From NCBI GenBank assembly GCA_036337035.1, contig JAYZFC010000002.1, positions 248,001 through 312,000 of the forward strand: 64,000 nt of DNA. The letters run 5' to 3'. The number at the start of each line of letters is the position of its first letter. Positions within the stretch are counted from its first letter, which is position 1. Under the pieces are notes generated by a model. That model was given only the letters and a program-made list of their open reading frames with translations. It ran no database searches and was not told the DNA's origin. Source of the DNA: TMED78 sp036337035 (GTDB taxonomy: Bacteria > Pseudomonadota > Gammaproteobacteria > Steroidobacterales > Rariloculaceae). Position numbers and translations under genes: made by a program. Positions 9,604-18,235 of the stretch are shown here, piece by piece.

Positions 9604-10469
9604 TCTAACGCCTTACTCATTGCTTCGCCAAGCTCAGCTGGAGACCTAACAGTAATAACGCCTGCTTTATCTAATGCATTATATTTCTCTGATGCTGTTC
9701 CTTTACCTCCAGAAATAATTGCACCAGCATGTCCCATTCTCTTGCCTTTTGGAGCTGTTACGCCAGCAATATAAGCAACAACAGGCTTCTTTACATCGCT
9801 ATGAATATATTCAGCTGCTGCCTCTTCATCGGTTCCACCAATTTCTCCGACTAATATAATTCCTTTTGTATCTGGATCATTCTCAAATTCTTCTAGGCAA
9901 TCAATAAAATTCATCCCTCTTACGGGATCACCCCCAATACCTATACAAGTAGTCTGTCCCAAACCTTCATTAGTTGTTTGAAAAACTGCCTCATAGGTTA
10001 AGGTTCCTGAACGGGATATTATGCCTATTGAGCCAGGAGAATGAATAAAACCTGGCATTATACCTATCTTGCAACTACCAGGTGTAATAATGCCAGGACA
10101 ATTAGGACCAATTAATCTACAATCATAATTTTTTATTACTGATTTAACTTTAACCATATCTAAAACAGGCAGTCCCTCTGTAATACAAACTATTAGCTCA
10201 ACTCCATTTTCTGCAGCTTCTATAATGGCATCTGAAGCATAAGCTGCAGGAACATAAATCATACTGACTTTCGCTCCTGTAACATTTACTGCCTCTTTTA
10301 CATTATTAAATATAGGTAAGTTTAGATGCTCTTGTCCTCCCTTACCGGGTGTAACGCCAGCAACAACAGAGGTTCCATATTGAATACATTGCTCTGTATG
10401 AAAGCTTCCCTGCCTTCCAGTTAAACCTTGACAAATAACCTTTGTGTCTTTACCAACTAAAATACTCAT
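9600..10469 (-). CDS. sucD: Succinyl-CoA synthetase alpha subunit
   Basis: CoA-binding alpha subunit of the TCA-cycle enzyme that makes succinate and a nucleoside triphosphate from succinyl-CoA. 289 residues. The Rossmann CoA site (CQGLTGRQGSFHTEQ) is at 13-27 and the phosphorylated active-site His is His247 in KGKRMGHAGA, matching His246 of E. coli. ATG start, 5 bases after the sucC stop. The 3' end overlaps the GTG of nadE. Transcribed with sucC from the promoter region near 11.7 kb. Confidence 0.98.
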   Translation of the reverse strand: MSILVGKDTKVICQGLTGRQGSFHTEQCIQYGTSVVAGVTPGKGGQEHLNLPIFNNVKEAVNVTGAKVSMIYVPAAYASDAIIEAAENGVELIVCITEGLPVLDMVKVKSVIKNYDCRLIGPNCPGIITPGSCKIGIMPGFIHSPGSIGIISRSGTLTYEAVFQTTNEGLGQTTCIGIGGDPVRGMNFIDCLEEFENDPDTKGIILVGEIGGTDEEAAAEYIHSDVKKPVVAYIAGVTAPKGKRMGHAGAIISGGKGTASEKYNALDKAGVITVRSPAELGEAMSKALE

Positions 10470-10474
10470 AAAAG

Positions 10475-11638
10475 CTATCCCTCAGCCAACGAAATTATTT
10501 TCTTTGCAGCATCTGTTAATGACTCAGCTGCAATTATTTTAAAATGACTTTCTTTGAGCAATTTCTTGCCTTTTTCAACATTAGTCCCTTCTAGTCTTAC
10601 AACTACTGGAACATCTACGCCTACTTCCTTAACAGCCATAATTATTCCCTCAGCAATTAAATCGCACCTTACAATACCTCCAAAAATATTAACGAGAATT
10701 GCTTCGACACTTTTATTAGCCAGAATAATTTTAAATGCCTCTGTTACTCTCTCAGCAGTTGCTCCGCCACCTACATCAAGGAAATTTGCAGGTTCACCGC
10801 CATGAAGCTTAATTAAATCCATGGTAGCCATCGCTAAACCAGCACCGTTAACCATGCATGCAATGTTGCCGTTAAGAGAAACATAATTCAGATCATGCTT
10901 AGTGGCTATCCTTTCTTGTTCATCTTCTTGAGACTCATCTCTTAGATTGCCTAATTCTGATTGCCTGAACAAAGCATTATCCTCAATATTAATTTTTGCA
11001 TCTAAAGCTACTATATGACCTGTTTTGGTCAAAATTAAAGGGTTTATCTCAACTAAGCTAGCATCTGATTTTTGAAATAAGTCAATTAGCTTTAACAATA
11101 TATCTTTAAGTTCTCTTCGTTGGGATGCATCCAGTGAAAGACTTAAACCAAGATTTTCTGCATCATTTTCTGTAATGCCTGTTTCAGGATGCACTTCAGT
11201 AGTAAAAATCTTCTCTGGTGTTTCTGCAGCAACTTTTTCTATATCCATTCCGCCACATTCAGAACCCATAATAACTAATTTTTCTCTTGATCTATCAACG
11301 AGCAAGCTTAAATACAACTCTTTTAATATTTCAGATCCTTCTTCAATATAGACAGAATTTATTGGAAGGCCAGCATCTCCAGTTTGGTGAGTTGATAAAT
11401 TATTACCTATTAAATCACTGGTAAATTTAGCAACATCATCAAAAGAGTGTGCTAATTTAACACCGCCCGCTTTTCCTCTTCCGCCAGCATGTACTTGAGC
11501 CTTAACAACCCACAACTGTCCGCCTATATCTTTAGCAGCCTTAACGGCTTCTTTAGCATTATAGGCAATAATTCCTTTAGGTACCGGAATACCATAATCC
11601 TTAAAAATAGCTTTTGATTGAAATTCGTGAAGGTTCAA
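10475..11638 (-). CDS. sucC: Succinyl-CoA synthetase beta subunit
   Basis: Nucleotide-binding beta subunit partnering SucD. 387 residues, as in E. coli (388). ATP-grasp domain at the N-terminus (VKAQVHAGGRGKAGGVK) and the C-terminal CoA-ligase domain with VNIFGGIVRCD. The family start MNLHEFQ is encoded here by TTG at 11638: no ATG is available and alignment to MNLHEYQ of E. coli fixes the start. Upstream is a 118-base gap shared with divergent pilD, where the promoter must lie. The sucAB genes usually next door are not in this window. Confidence 0.98.
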   Translation of the reverse strand: MNLHEFQSKAIFKDYGIPVPKGIIAYNAKEAVKAAKDIGGQLWVVKAQVHAGGRGKAGGVKLAHSFDDVAKFTSDLIGNNLSTHQTGDAGLPINSVYIEEGSEILKELYLSLLVDRSREKLVIMGSECGGMDIEKVAAETPEKIFTTEVHPETGITENDAENLGLSLSLDASQRRELKDILLKLIDLFQKSDASLVEINPLILTKTGHIVALDAKINIEDNALFRQSELGNLRDESQEDEQERIATKHDLNYVSLNGNIACMVNGAGLAMATMDLIKLHGGEPANFLDVGGGATAERVTEAFKIILANKSVEAILVNIFGGIVRCDLIAEGIIMAVKEVGVDVPVVVRLEGTNVEKGKKLLKESHFKIIAAESLTDAAKKIISLAEG

Positions 11639-11756
11639 TTTAAATTATCTCTATATTAAATTATCTAATTATATTTTATCATTTATTAAGATTAATTTAA
11701 GCTTTTAGGTACAGTTTAGGAATATAATTAAGATTGAAAAAATATATAGAAAATAT

Positions 11757-12590
11757 ATGTTAATTAATAATTATACTCTATTTCTTATAATTTGCATTAT
11801 TAGCTTAATAATAGGAAGCTTTATTAGCTTGGCTAGCTTTAGAATCCCAATTATTTTGGAAAGAAAATACAATAAAACACTTATATCTAAATACAATAAG
11901 CATAAATTTTATAATTTAGTAATACCGCGCTCCAACTGCCCTCAATGTCTAAATATCATTCCTTTATACCAAAATATTCCATTATTTAGCTATATTACTC
12001 TTAGAGCTAAATGTAGTAATTGTAAAAAACCAATTTCTATTAGATACCCAATCATTGAATTAGTCACCCTTCTGGTATTTATACTAACTTTCTTTCAATT
12101 TGGGTTAAGCCTAGATTTGATAGCAATCTATATATTTGCATGTTTATTAATCACAGTATCAATAATTGATATTGAGCATGGGCTGCTCCCAGATATAATA
12201 ACAATACCAATATTAATTGTAGGGATTTTATTTAATTATCTATTTTTGGGCGTAACTGAGTTTTACTCAAGTTTAATTGGCGCTATCTGTGGTTACTATA
12301 GCTTATGGATAATTTATAAAATTCATCATTTTTTTACTAATAGGGAAGGATTAGGTTATGGTGACTTTAAGCTTATGGCTGGTTTAGGGGCATGGATAAG
12401 TTGGCAATTTATACCATTTATATTATTCTTTTCTTCAATACTAGGAATATTTTATTCAATATTTTTAATAATGTTCAAAAAACATACTATTAGGTCAACT
12501 ATCCCTTTTGGTCCATTTCTAGCTATTGTAGGCTTCTTTACTTTTTTATATAAACAAGAATTGTTAGTATTTTATCTACTATATTTATGA
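11757..12590 (+). CDS. pilD: Type IV prepilin peptidase / methyltransferase
   Basis: Inner-membrane aspartic protease that cleaves and N-methylates type IV prepilins and type II secretion pseudopilins. 277 residues, mostly transmembrane. The cytoplasmic zinc motif has four cysteines (C61, C64, C86, C89). The catalytic aspartates are Asp138 (DIEHGLLPD) and Asp203 (GYGDFKLMAG). Overlaps coaE by 4 bases (ATGA), the usual pilD-coaE order. The pilB and pilC genes that normally precede it are missing, so its substrates are encoded elsewhere. Confidence 0.95.
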   Translation: MLINNYTLFLIICIISLIIGSFISLASFRIPIILERKYNKTLISKYNKHKFYNLVIPRSNCPQCLNIIPLYQNIPLFSYITLRAKCSNCKKPISIRYPIIELVTLLVFILTFFQFGLSLDLIAIYIFACLLITVSIIDIEHGLLPDIITIPILIVGILFNYLFLGVTEFYSSLIGAICGYYSLWIIYKIHHFFTNREGLGYGDFKLMAGLGAWISWQFIPFILFFSSILGIFYSIFLIMFKKHTIRSTIPFGPFLAIVGFFTFLYKQELLVFYLLYL

Positions 12591-13192
12591 ATAATAACAT
12601 ATTTAAAATAGGTCTAACTGGAGGTATAGCTACTGGTAAAACAACAGTTGCTGATATATTTTCAAATCTTGGTATAGAAATTATTGATACTGATGAAATA
12701 GCAAAAGAGGCTGTTAAACCAGGAGAACCAGCACTAAAATTAATAATTGATTCTTTTGGTAAAGATATAATAGAAAAAAAATCTAAAAAACTAGATCGTA
12801 GAAAATTAAGAAGAATAATTTTTGAAAATAATGAATATAAAAAAAAGCTGGAATCAATTCTGCACCCTATCATTCGTAAAAAAACTCTTGATCTCCTACT
12901 AGAAACAAAATCAAAGTATGTAATAATTGTTGTACCCCTTTTAATTGAAACAGGGTTTATAGAGATTGTGGATTATGTAATAGTTGTCGATTGCCCCAAA
13001 AAAACTCAACTCCAAAGATTATTGGAGAGAGATAAAATAAGTAAAAAAGATGGGGAAAACATAATAAAAAACCAAATAAATAGGAAAGATAGGCTAAAAA
13101 AGGCTGATATAGTAATCGATACTAGCAAGGATATAAAATCTGTTATAAATCAAGTTAATAAGATATATTTAAGAATTGCTCAAGGATCCTGA
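12587..13192 (+). CDS. coaE: Dephospho-CoA kinase
   Basis: Phosphorylates dephospho-CoA at the 3' ribose hydroxyl, the final step of coenzyme A synthesis. 201 residues with P-loop GLTGGIATGKTT at 9-20, the dephospho-CoA-binding DTDEIAKEAV, and LHPIIRKK, all typical of CoaE. ATG overlaps the pilD stop. Its last 24 bases overlap, tail to tail, the COQ4-like gene on the other strand. Confidence 0.96.
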   Translation: MNNNIFKIGLTGGIATGKTTVADIFSNLGIEIIDTDEIAKEAVKPGEPALKLIIDSFGKDIIEKKSKKLDRRKLRRIIFENNEYKKKLESILHPIIRKKTLDLLLETKSKYVIIVVPLLIETGFIEIVDYVIVVDCPKKTQLQRLLERDKISKKDGENIIKNQINRKDRLKKADIVIDTSKDIKSVINQVNKIYLRIAQGS

Positions 13193-13714
13193 CCAATTTA
13201 ATTTTTGGACCGATCTCTCACTTTTCTCTAATATTTTAATACCATAATCTTTCCTTAAATCACAAATTCTTTTATTTAATAATTCATCATCACAATTATA
13301 TGGCCATTTTTTTATCATAGCCTTAGTTCTTGATTTAATTAATTTCTTAACTATCCGAGTATTTTGATAAAGCTTAATAAATCCTTTTATCCCTACTTCA
13401 GTAAAAAATACTTTATATAATTTTAACAATTCTTTGTTTGTAAATGAATATTTTAATAAATCTAACCAACTAAATTGCGTTCCATAAAGAGTCCATGTAT
13501 CAAGCATTGCTTCTTGTTCCAAAGATATATCAAGGCCAAAAATAACATGTGTACAATCATGGTTCCTCATTATTGATGATCCAGGATCATCTTCTATTTT
13601 TTTTATTGCATTGTTATTTATTTCCGCTGATTTGAGCAAAGAATAATATATTTCTAACCCTTCTTTAAGCGTAAGATTACAATCCTGATCCTGGTAAGCT
13701 ATTTTTTCAGTCAT
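13169..13714 (-). CDS. COQ4-like ubiquinone biosynthesis protein
   Basis: 181 residues from the ATG at 13714 (the frame extends 15 residues further upstream, but this longer start gives an unlikely N-terminus). It carries His52-Asp53-x-x-His56 followed by 11 residues and Glu68, i.e. the HDxxHx11E metal signature of the COQ4 family, in the context DPGSSIMRNHDCTHVIFGLD. In eukaryotes COQ4 binds a divalent metal and takes part in oxidative decarboxylation of the C1 carbon of the quinone ring; the same role here is inference. No membrane segment is visible. It is a lone gene between coaE and zapD, in a position not usual for quinone genes. The rest of the protein is divergent, hence moderate confidence. 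Confidence 0.62.
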   Translation of the reverse strand: MTEKIAYQDQDCNLTLKEGLEIYYSLLKSAEINNNAIKKIEDDPGSSIMRNHDCTHVIFGLDISLEQEAMLDTWTLYGTQFSWLDLLKYSFTNKELLKLYKVFFTEVGIKGFIKLYQNTRIVKKLIKSRTKAMIKKWPYNCDDELLNKRICDLRKDYGIKILEKSERSVQKLNWSGSLSNS

Positions 13715-13820
13715 ATAGTTCTTTTTAAAACAATAATTTATATATAAATATAATAACAATAGTAATTTTATTTTATAAGATTATACTACTATTTAATCAT
13801 TATTATTATTAATAAATCAA

Positions 13821-14618
13821 ATGGCTATACCAAAAGAATTGCTTCTAGAAAATAAAGATATGATCAATTTTGATCAACCTCTAAATGAGATTATGAGAAC
13901 CTTCTTGAGAACGGAGTTTCTATATAAGCAACTTTTATTTCATCAAAATAATTTATCTGACTTTAGCGTAAGAGCGGCAATCTCTTCTATTATAGAAATA
14001 ATAAGTATTATAAATAGATCTGGATTAAAAAATGATCTAATAAAGCAATTTGATAAACAGGAAGATATTTTACTATCATATAAAAAACAGTCTGGCGTAG
14101 ATCTAGATAGGATAGAAAAAATATTTATTGAAATAAGTAGTGCTAAAGAAGAATTATTAGCTCTTGATAGTGATCTACCATCTAAAATTTATGATTCTGA
14201 GTTCCTGCATGCAATAAAACACAGAAGTAATATACCAGGAGGAACTTGTATATTTGATTTGCCAAATTTTGCCTATTGGGTTAATCAACCAAAAGAGGAA
14301 TTGCTATCTGGTCTTGAAGAATGGATTAAGGAAATTAAACCTATTTGTGAATCAATTATTCATATCTTATGGCTTATAAGAAATAGCAATATTACTAACA
14401 ATGAAATTGCAAAAAATGGAATGTTCCTCCATGAATTAAGTAAAGATAATAAGATAATAATGATTACTATATCTATTAATAAAAATTCAAATTTTTATCC
14501 AGAAATCAGCGCTGGAAAACATAGATTTTCAGTAAGATTTCTAGAGTGGATAAGCATATACGATCATACATCCCAAGTGAAAAATGATGTTAATTTTCAT
14601 CTATCTCTTTGCCAATAG
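13821..14618 (+). CDS. zapD: Cell division protein ZapD
   Basis: FtsZ-bundling protein that helps organise the Z ring in the cytoplasm. 265 residues against 247 in E. coli. The N-terminal helical domain has the family pattern FDQPLNEIMRTFLRTEFLYKQL, and the ISAGKHRFSVRFLEW region near the C-terminus belongs to the beta domain that contacts the FtsZ tail. ATG start just downstream of an AT-rich spacer. Its position near coaE and secA-mutT is the standard gammaproteobacterial one; yacG, often next to it, is missing. The 3' end overlaps mutT by 18 bases. Confidence 0.9.
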   Translation: MAIPKELLLENKDMINFDQPLNEIMRTFLRTEFLYKQLLFHQNNLSDFSVRAAISSIIEIISIINRSGLKNDLIKQFDKQEDILLSYKKQSGVDLDRIEKIFIEISSAKEELLALDSDLPSKIYDSEFLHAIKHRSNIPGGTCIFDLPNFAYWVNQPKEELLSGLEEWIKEIKPICESIIHILWLIRNSNITNNEIAKNGMFLHELSKDNKIIMITISINKNSNFYPEISAGKHRFSVRFLEWISIYDHTSQVKNDVNFHLSLCQ

Positions 14619-15005
14619 AAAATCTTGTATTTTCTGATCAGCAGGCAATAACTTAAATTTAAATAGGTCTTCAGGATGGACCCAAGCAATTTCCTGACCT
14701 TCTTTTGATTTTGGCTCACCAAGAAAACTTTTTATAATCCAAATATCCAAATTAACCATATAATCTTCATATTGATAGTAATAATTCATGATAGGCTTAG
14801 CCTTACTCACAATAATACCTAATTCTTCTAGGAGTTCTCTTGAAAGAGCAGACATATTATCTTCTTGTAAGTTAATTTTGCCGCCTGGAAATTCCCAATA
14901 TCCTTCCATATATTTACCAGGTAGCCTCTTATTAATAAGAACATTATTGTTATTATCAAAAATTAATCCTATTACTACTTTTTGGTAATGCTTTCCATTA
15001 TGCAT
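14601..15005 (-). CDS. mutT: MutT-type Nudix hydrolase (8-oxo-dGTP diphosphatase)
   Basis: Cleans oxidised nucleotides such as 8-oxo-dGTP. The Nudix box G-x5-E-x7-REL-x-EE-x-GI is complete (GGKINLQEDNMSALSRELLEELGI region). From the ATG at 15005 the protein has 134 residues, and the first strand KVVIGLIF sits where the first strand of E. coli MutT does. A second in-frame ATG at 15074, inside the end of secA, has a good AGGA ribosome site just upstream and would add 23 residues; which start is used is open. It follows secA as in Pseudomonas. The N-terminal Nudix domain alone is present, without the ThiE-like extension of some homologues. Confidence 0.92.
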   Translation of the reverse strand: MHNGKHYQKVVIGLIFDNNNNVLINKRLPGKYMEGYWEFPGGKINLQEDNMSALSRELLEELGIIVSKAKPIMNYYYQYEDYMVNLDIWIIKSFLGEPKSKEGQEIAWVHPEDLFKFKLLPADQKIQDFLLAKR

Positions 15006-15018
15006 GTTTTGTAAATTT

Positions 15019-17880
15019 CTATTTTCCGCAACAATGCTTATATTTTTTTCCTGATCCACAAGTACATAGTTCATTTCTTCCTACCTTTGGGCCTTTTCTT
15101 ACAAAAGGTGCTTTATCAGCGGTATTAGTAGAAGAAAGTTTTTTTTGTGCTGTCAAGCCTGGTGCTGGTGCATGCTTAAAGTTCATATTCTTTATAGGAG
15201 TATTTTTAGGCTTTAATACTTCTGCATCTTCTGGTTTTCTAATCTGAACCTTAGATAAAGTAGAAATAGTATCAATCTTTACTCTATCTAACATATCACT
15301 AAACATTTCAAATGCTTCTCTCTTGTATTCTTGCTTAGGATTTTTTTGTGCATATCCCCTAAGATGTATCCCTTGTCTTAAATATTCAAGCGCCCCTATG
15401 TGCTCTTTCCAGTGGATATCTAAGTTTCTTAACATTAAATTCTTTTCGAGATTATGCATAACTTCAATTCCAACACTTTCTTTTTTTTCTTCATATTCTG
15501 ATTCAACTTTATTAATACAATATTCTCTTACATCCTGTTCATTAAGAGAGTGATCTGACTCTAGTAAAGAATGAATATTGATCTGGGTTCCAAATTTTTG
15601 ATCAAGAATTTTGCTCAAGCCTTCTTTATCCCAAACTTCTTCTACACTCTGAGGCTCAATAAAATCATCAATAACTTGATTGATCACCTCTTCTCTTATC
15701 GACAGAATAGCTTCTCCAATATTTTCTGAATTCATAAGTTCAGACCGCTGCTTATAAACAACTTTTCTTTGATCATTAGTAACATCATCATATTCTAAAA
15801 GCTGTTTTCTAATGTCAAAATTATGAGCTTCAACCTTTCTCTGGGCCCTTTCTATTTGTTTAGATAATATTTTACTTTCTATAGCCTCATCTTCTTGCAT
15901 ACCAGCTCTAGACAATAAATTTTTTGTTCTGTCAGGATCCCCAAAAACTCTCATTAAATTATCCTCCATTGAAAGATAAAACCTACTTGATCCTGGGTCA
16001 CCTTGCCGACCTGACCTTCCTCTTAATTGATTATCTATCCTTCTAGAATCATGTCTTTCGGTACCAACTATATGCAAACCACCTGACTCTATTACTTTTC
16101 TATTAGATTTTTCCCACTCAATTCTAATGTTCTCTATATCATTATTATCTTCTAAAATATTTAATTTTCCCCCCAAAACTATATCTGTACCTCTGCCAGC
16201 CATATTTGTTGCTATAGTAACTACCCCAGGCCTACCAGCTTGTTCCACTATCTCTGCCTCCTGTTCATGATATTTAGCATTTAATACTCTATGAGAAATA
16301 TCTTCCTTCTTTAACAAAGATGACAGTAGCTCAGAAGTTTCTATTGAAGTTGTACCTACTAAAATAGGCTGACCTTTTAATCTTCTCTCATTTATATCTT
16401 TAATTATTGCAGCAAATTTTCCTTTTTGAGTTAAATAAACTAAATCTGGAAGATCATCTCTTACCATAGTTAAGTTAGTTGGAATTACTACAGCTTCTAA
16501 ACCATATATTTGCTGAAACTCAAAAGCTTCTGTATCGGCTGTACCTGTCATGCCAGAAATTTTATTATATAGCCTAAAATAATTTTGAAAGGTTATAGAG
16601 GCTACTGTTTGATTTTCCTCTTTTACTTTCAGGTTTTCTTTTGCCTCAATAGCTTGATGCAATCCATCAGACCATCTCCTACCAGCCATTGTTCTTCCAG
16701 TAAATTCATCAACTATTACAACCTCGCCATCCTTAACAATATAATCAACCTCTTTTTTAAATAAAGCATGCGCCCTTAGGGCAGAATTTAAATGATGTAA
16801 TAAACGTATATTGCCAGCATCATAAAGACTGTCGCCATGCAAAAGCAGCCCTGCCTCTTCAAGAAGACTCTCAGCTTTTTCATGACCTTCTTCTGTTAAG
16901 TGAGCCTGTTTAGACTTTTCATCAATAGTATAATGCCCAGGGATAATTAACTTACAAACAGTCGGGTTATTATTTAAGTCTATTTCTACAAGGTGGCAAC
17001 CTTTATTCTTGCTAATTTCTAATGCTTCATCTATCTTCTTTATACCTAAAGAATTTCCATTTATATCAAGTAAAGAAATATTTGATGCATCAATATCATC
17101 ATTCACCTTACCTTCTGGGATATTATGAATCTTTAGTTTTGGCACAAGCTTATTAATACTTACATAGAGACTAGTACTCTCATCAGATTTACCTGAAATA
17201 ATTAATGGTGTTCTTGCTTCATCAATTAAAATAGAATCAACTTCATCAACAATAGCGAATGCAAGCTTCCTCTGAAACCTATCTTCTAGTCTAAAAGCTA
17301 AATTATCCCTTAGATAATCAAAACCAAGTTCGTTGTTAGTAGCATAAGTTATATCTGCCTGATAGGCCTCATGTTTATCTATAGGATTTTGACCGCTTTT
17401 TATTACCCCAACATTTAAACCCAAAAATTTATACACAGGTCCCATCCAATCTGAGTCCCTTTGAGCTAAATAATCATTTACTGTAACAATATGCACGCCG
17501 TCACCTGTCAAAGAATTCAAGTACGCCGGTAATGTAGCAACTAGAGTTTTCCCTTCTCCTGTCCTCATTTCAGCTATTTTTCCATTATGTAAAGCTATTC
17601 CACCAATTAGCTGAACATCAAATAATCTAAGCCCAAGTACTCTGACAGCTGCCTCCCTCACTATAGAAAATGCTTCAGGCAATAATTGTTCTAGTGATTC
17701 ACCTCTAGAATATCTAAGACGGAAATCTTCTGTTTTCTTAGATATCTCTTCATCGGTTAGTAACTTGACTTCACTTTCTAGTATGTTGATTCTTGATACA
17801 ATTTTACTATAACTTTTGAGTAGTCTTTTATTACGGCTACCTAGTAATTCAGTAAAAAAATTATAAAAAAAGCTAAACAA
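15019..17880 (-). CDS. secA: Protein translocase ATPase SecA with IF3-like insertion
   Basis: Motor that drives preproteins through SecYEG. All SecA parts are present: NBD1 with MRTGEGKT (about 105-112) and DEVDSILIDEARTPLI, the preprotein-crosslinking domain, FRLYNKISGMTGTA, NBD2 with TNMAGRGTDIVLGG, the helical scaffold, and the C-terminal zinc tail CTCGSGKKYKHCC. The start is set at TTG 17880 because GAGGA lies 7 bases upstream and the N-terminus then matches other SecAs; a TTG at 17895 would add 5 residues. Length 953 against 901 in E. coli. The excess is explained by an in-frame insert at about 259-312 that resembles the IF-3 N-terminal domain (separate entry). Followed by mutT; divergent from dciA. 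Confidence 0.97.
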   Translation of the reverse strand: MFSFFYNFFTELLGSRNKRLLKSYSKIVSRINILESEVKLLTDEEISKKTEDFRLRYSRGESLEQLLPEAFSIVREAAVRVLGLRLFDVQLIGGIALHNGKIAEMRTGEGKTLVATLPAYLNSLTGDGVHIVTVNDYLAQRDSDWMGPVYKFLGLNVGVIKSGQNPIDKHEAYQADITYATNNELGFDYLRDNLAFRLEDRFQRKLAFAIVDEVDSILIDEARTPLIISGKSDESTSLYVSINKLVPKLKIHNIPEGKVNDDIDASNISLLDINGNSLGIKKIDEALEISKNKGCHLVEIDLNNNPTVCKLIIPGHYTIDEKSKQAHLTEEGHEKAESLLEEAGLLLHGDSLYDAGNIRLLHHLNSALRAHALFKKEVDYIVKDGEVVIVDEFTGRTMAGRRWSDGLHQAIEAKENLKVKEENQTVASITFQNYFRLYNKISGMTGTADTEAFEFQQIYGLEAVVIPTNLTMVRDDLPDLVYLTQKGKFAAIIKDINERRLKGQPILVGTTSIETSELLSSLLKKEDISHRVLNAKYHEQEAEIVEQAGRPGVVTIATNMAGRGTDIVLGGKLNILEDNNDIENIRIEWEKSNRKVIESGGLHIVGTERHDSRRIDNQLRGRSGRQGDPGSSRFYLSMEDNLMRVFGDPDRTKNLLSRAGMQEDEAIESKILSKQIERAQRKVEAHNFDIRKQLLEYDDVTNDQRKVVYKQRSELMNSENIGEAILSIREEVINQVIDDFIEPQSVEEVWDKEGLSKILDQKFGTQINIHSLLESDHSLNEQDVREYCINKVESEYEEKKESVGIEVMHNLEKNLMLRNLDIHWKEHIGALEYLRQGIHLRGYAQKNPKQEYKREAFEMFSDMLDRVKIDTISTLSKVQIRKPEDAEVLKPKNTPIKNMNFKHAPAPGLTAQKKLSSTNTADKAPFVRKGPKVGRNELCTCGSGKKYKHCCGK
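16945..17106 (-). other. IF3 N-terminal-domain-like insert inside SecA
   Basis: Residues about 259-312 of SecA. The stretch begins VNDDIDASNISLLD and continues NSLGIKKIDEALEI and HLVEIDLNNNPTVCKL. E. coli IF-3 has INGEIRAQEVRLTG, EQLGIVSLREALEK and DLVEISPNAEPPVCRI at the same spacing. Against the typical IF-3 pattern I count about 24 identities in 56 ungapped positions by eye. Flanking SecA sequence is normal: LVPKLK before, and GHYTIDEKSKQAHLTEEG after, where E. coli SecA has GHFSVDEKSRQVNLTERG. The insert therefore replaces a variable loop of the preprotein-crosslinking domain. There is no frame break and no change in base composition. The homology call is from visual alignment; function is unknown. 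Confidence 0.75.
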
Positions 17881-17950
17881 AGATAAATTCCTCAAAATAA
17901 ATTATTAAGTTATGTTATTTTAATATATATAATAATAAACTAGATTTAAA

Positions 17951-18235
17951 ATGATTCGAAAAAATCCTTCTTCTATATCAAAAATTTTAAACTCTAAATT
18001 AGGAAAAATGTCTAATTTGATAAAAGAAATCAATAGGCATAATAAAATAACAAGTAAAATCAAGGGTTTATTGCCTAAGGAAGATGCCGACCACTTGGTT
18101 GATGCAAATATATCCAAAGATGGAACTTTAATACTTCTAGTTGACTCCTCTGAATGGGCCGCCCGTATACGCTATATTGCACCTGACCTTGTGAAAAAAA
18201 AGATTATTGTAAAAGTTCTACCTCAAAAAAACTAA
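17951..18235 (+). CDS. dciA: DciA-type (DUF721) replicative helicase loader, minimal form
   Basis: 94-residue DUF721 protein. The KH-like core with SSEWAARIRYIAPDL is the family hallmark. DciA is the ancestral loader or partner of the DnaB helicase in bacteria that lack phage-derived DnaC. Members are often near 150 residues; here little more than the core domain remains. Its place between lpxC and secA, on the opposite strand, matches Pseudomonas. ATG start 70 bases from the secA start. The last 4 bases overlap the convergent lpxC gene. Confidence 0.8.
   Translation: MIRKNPSSISKILNSKLGKMSNLIKEINRHNKITSKIKGLLPKEDADHLVDANISKDGTLILLVDSSEWAARIRYIAPDLVKKKIIVKVLPQKN

Noticed and set aside
17920..18117. 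65-codon frame antisense to dciA, upstream of secA
   Set aside because: It overlaps the start of dciA, which has family motifs; the translation shows no domain.
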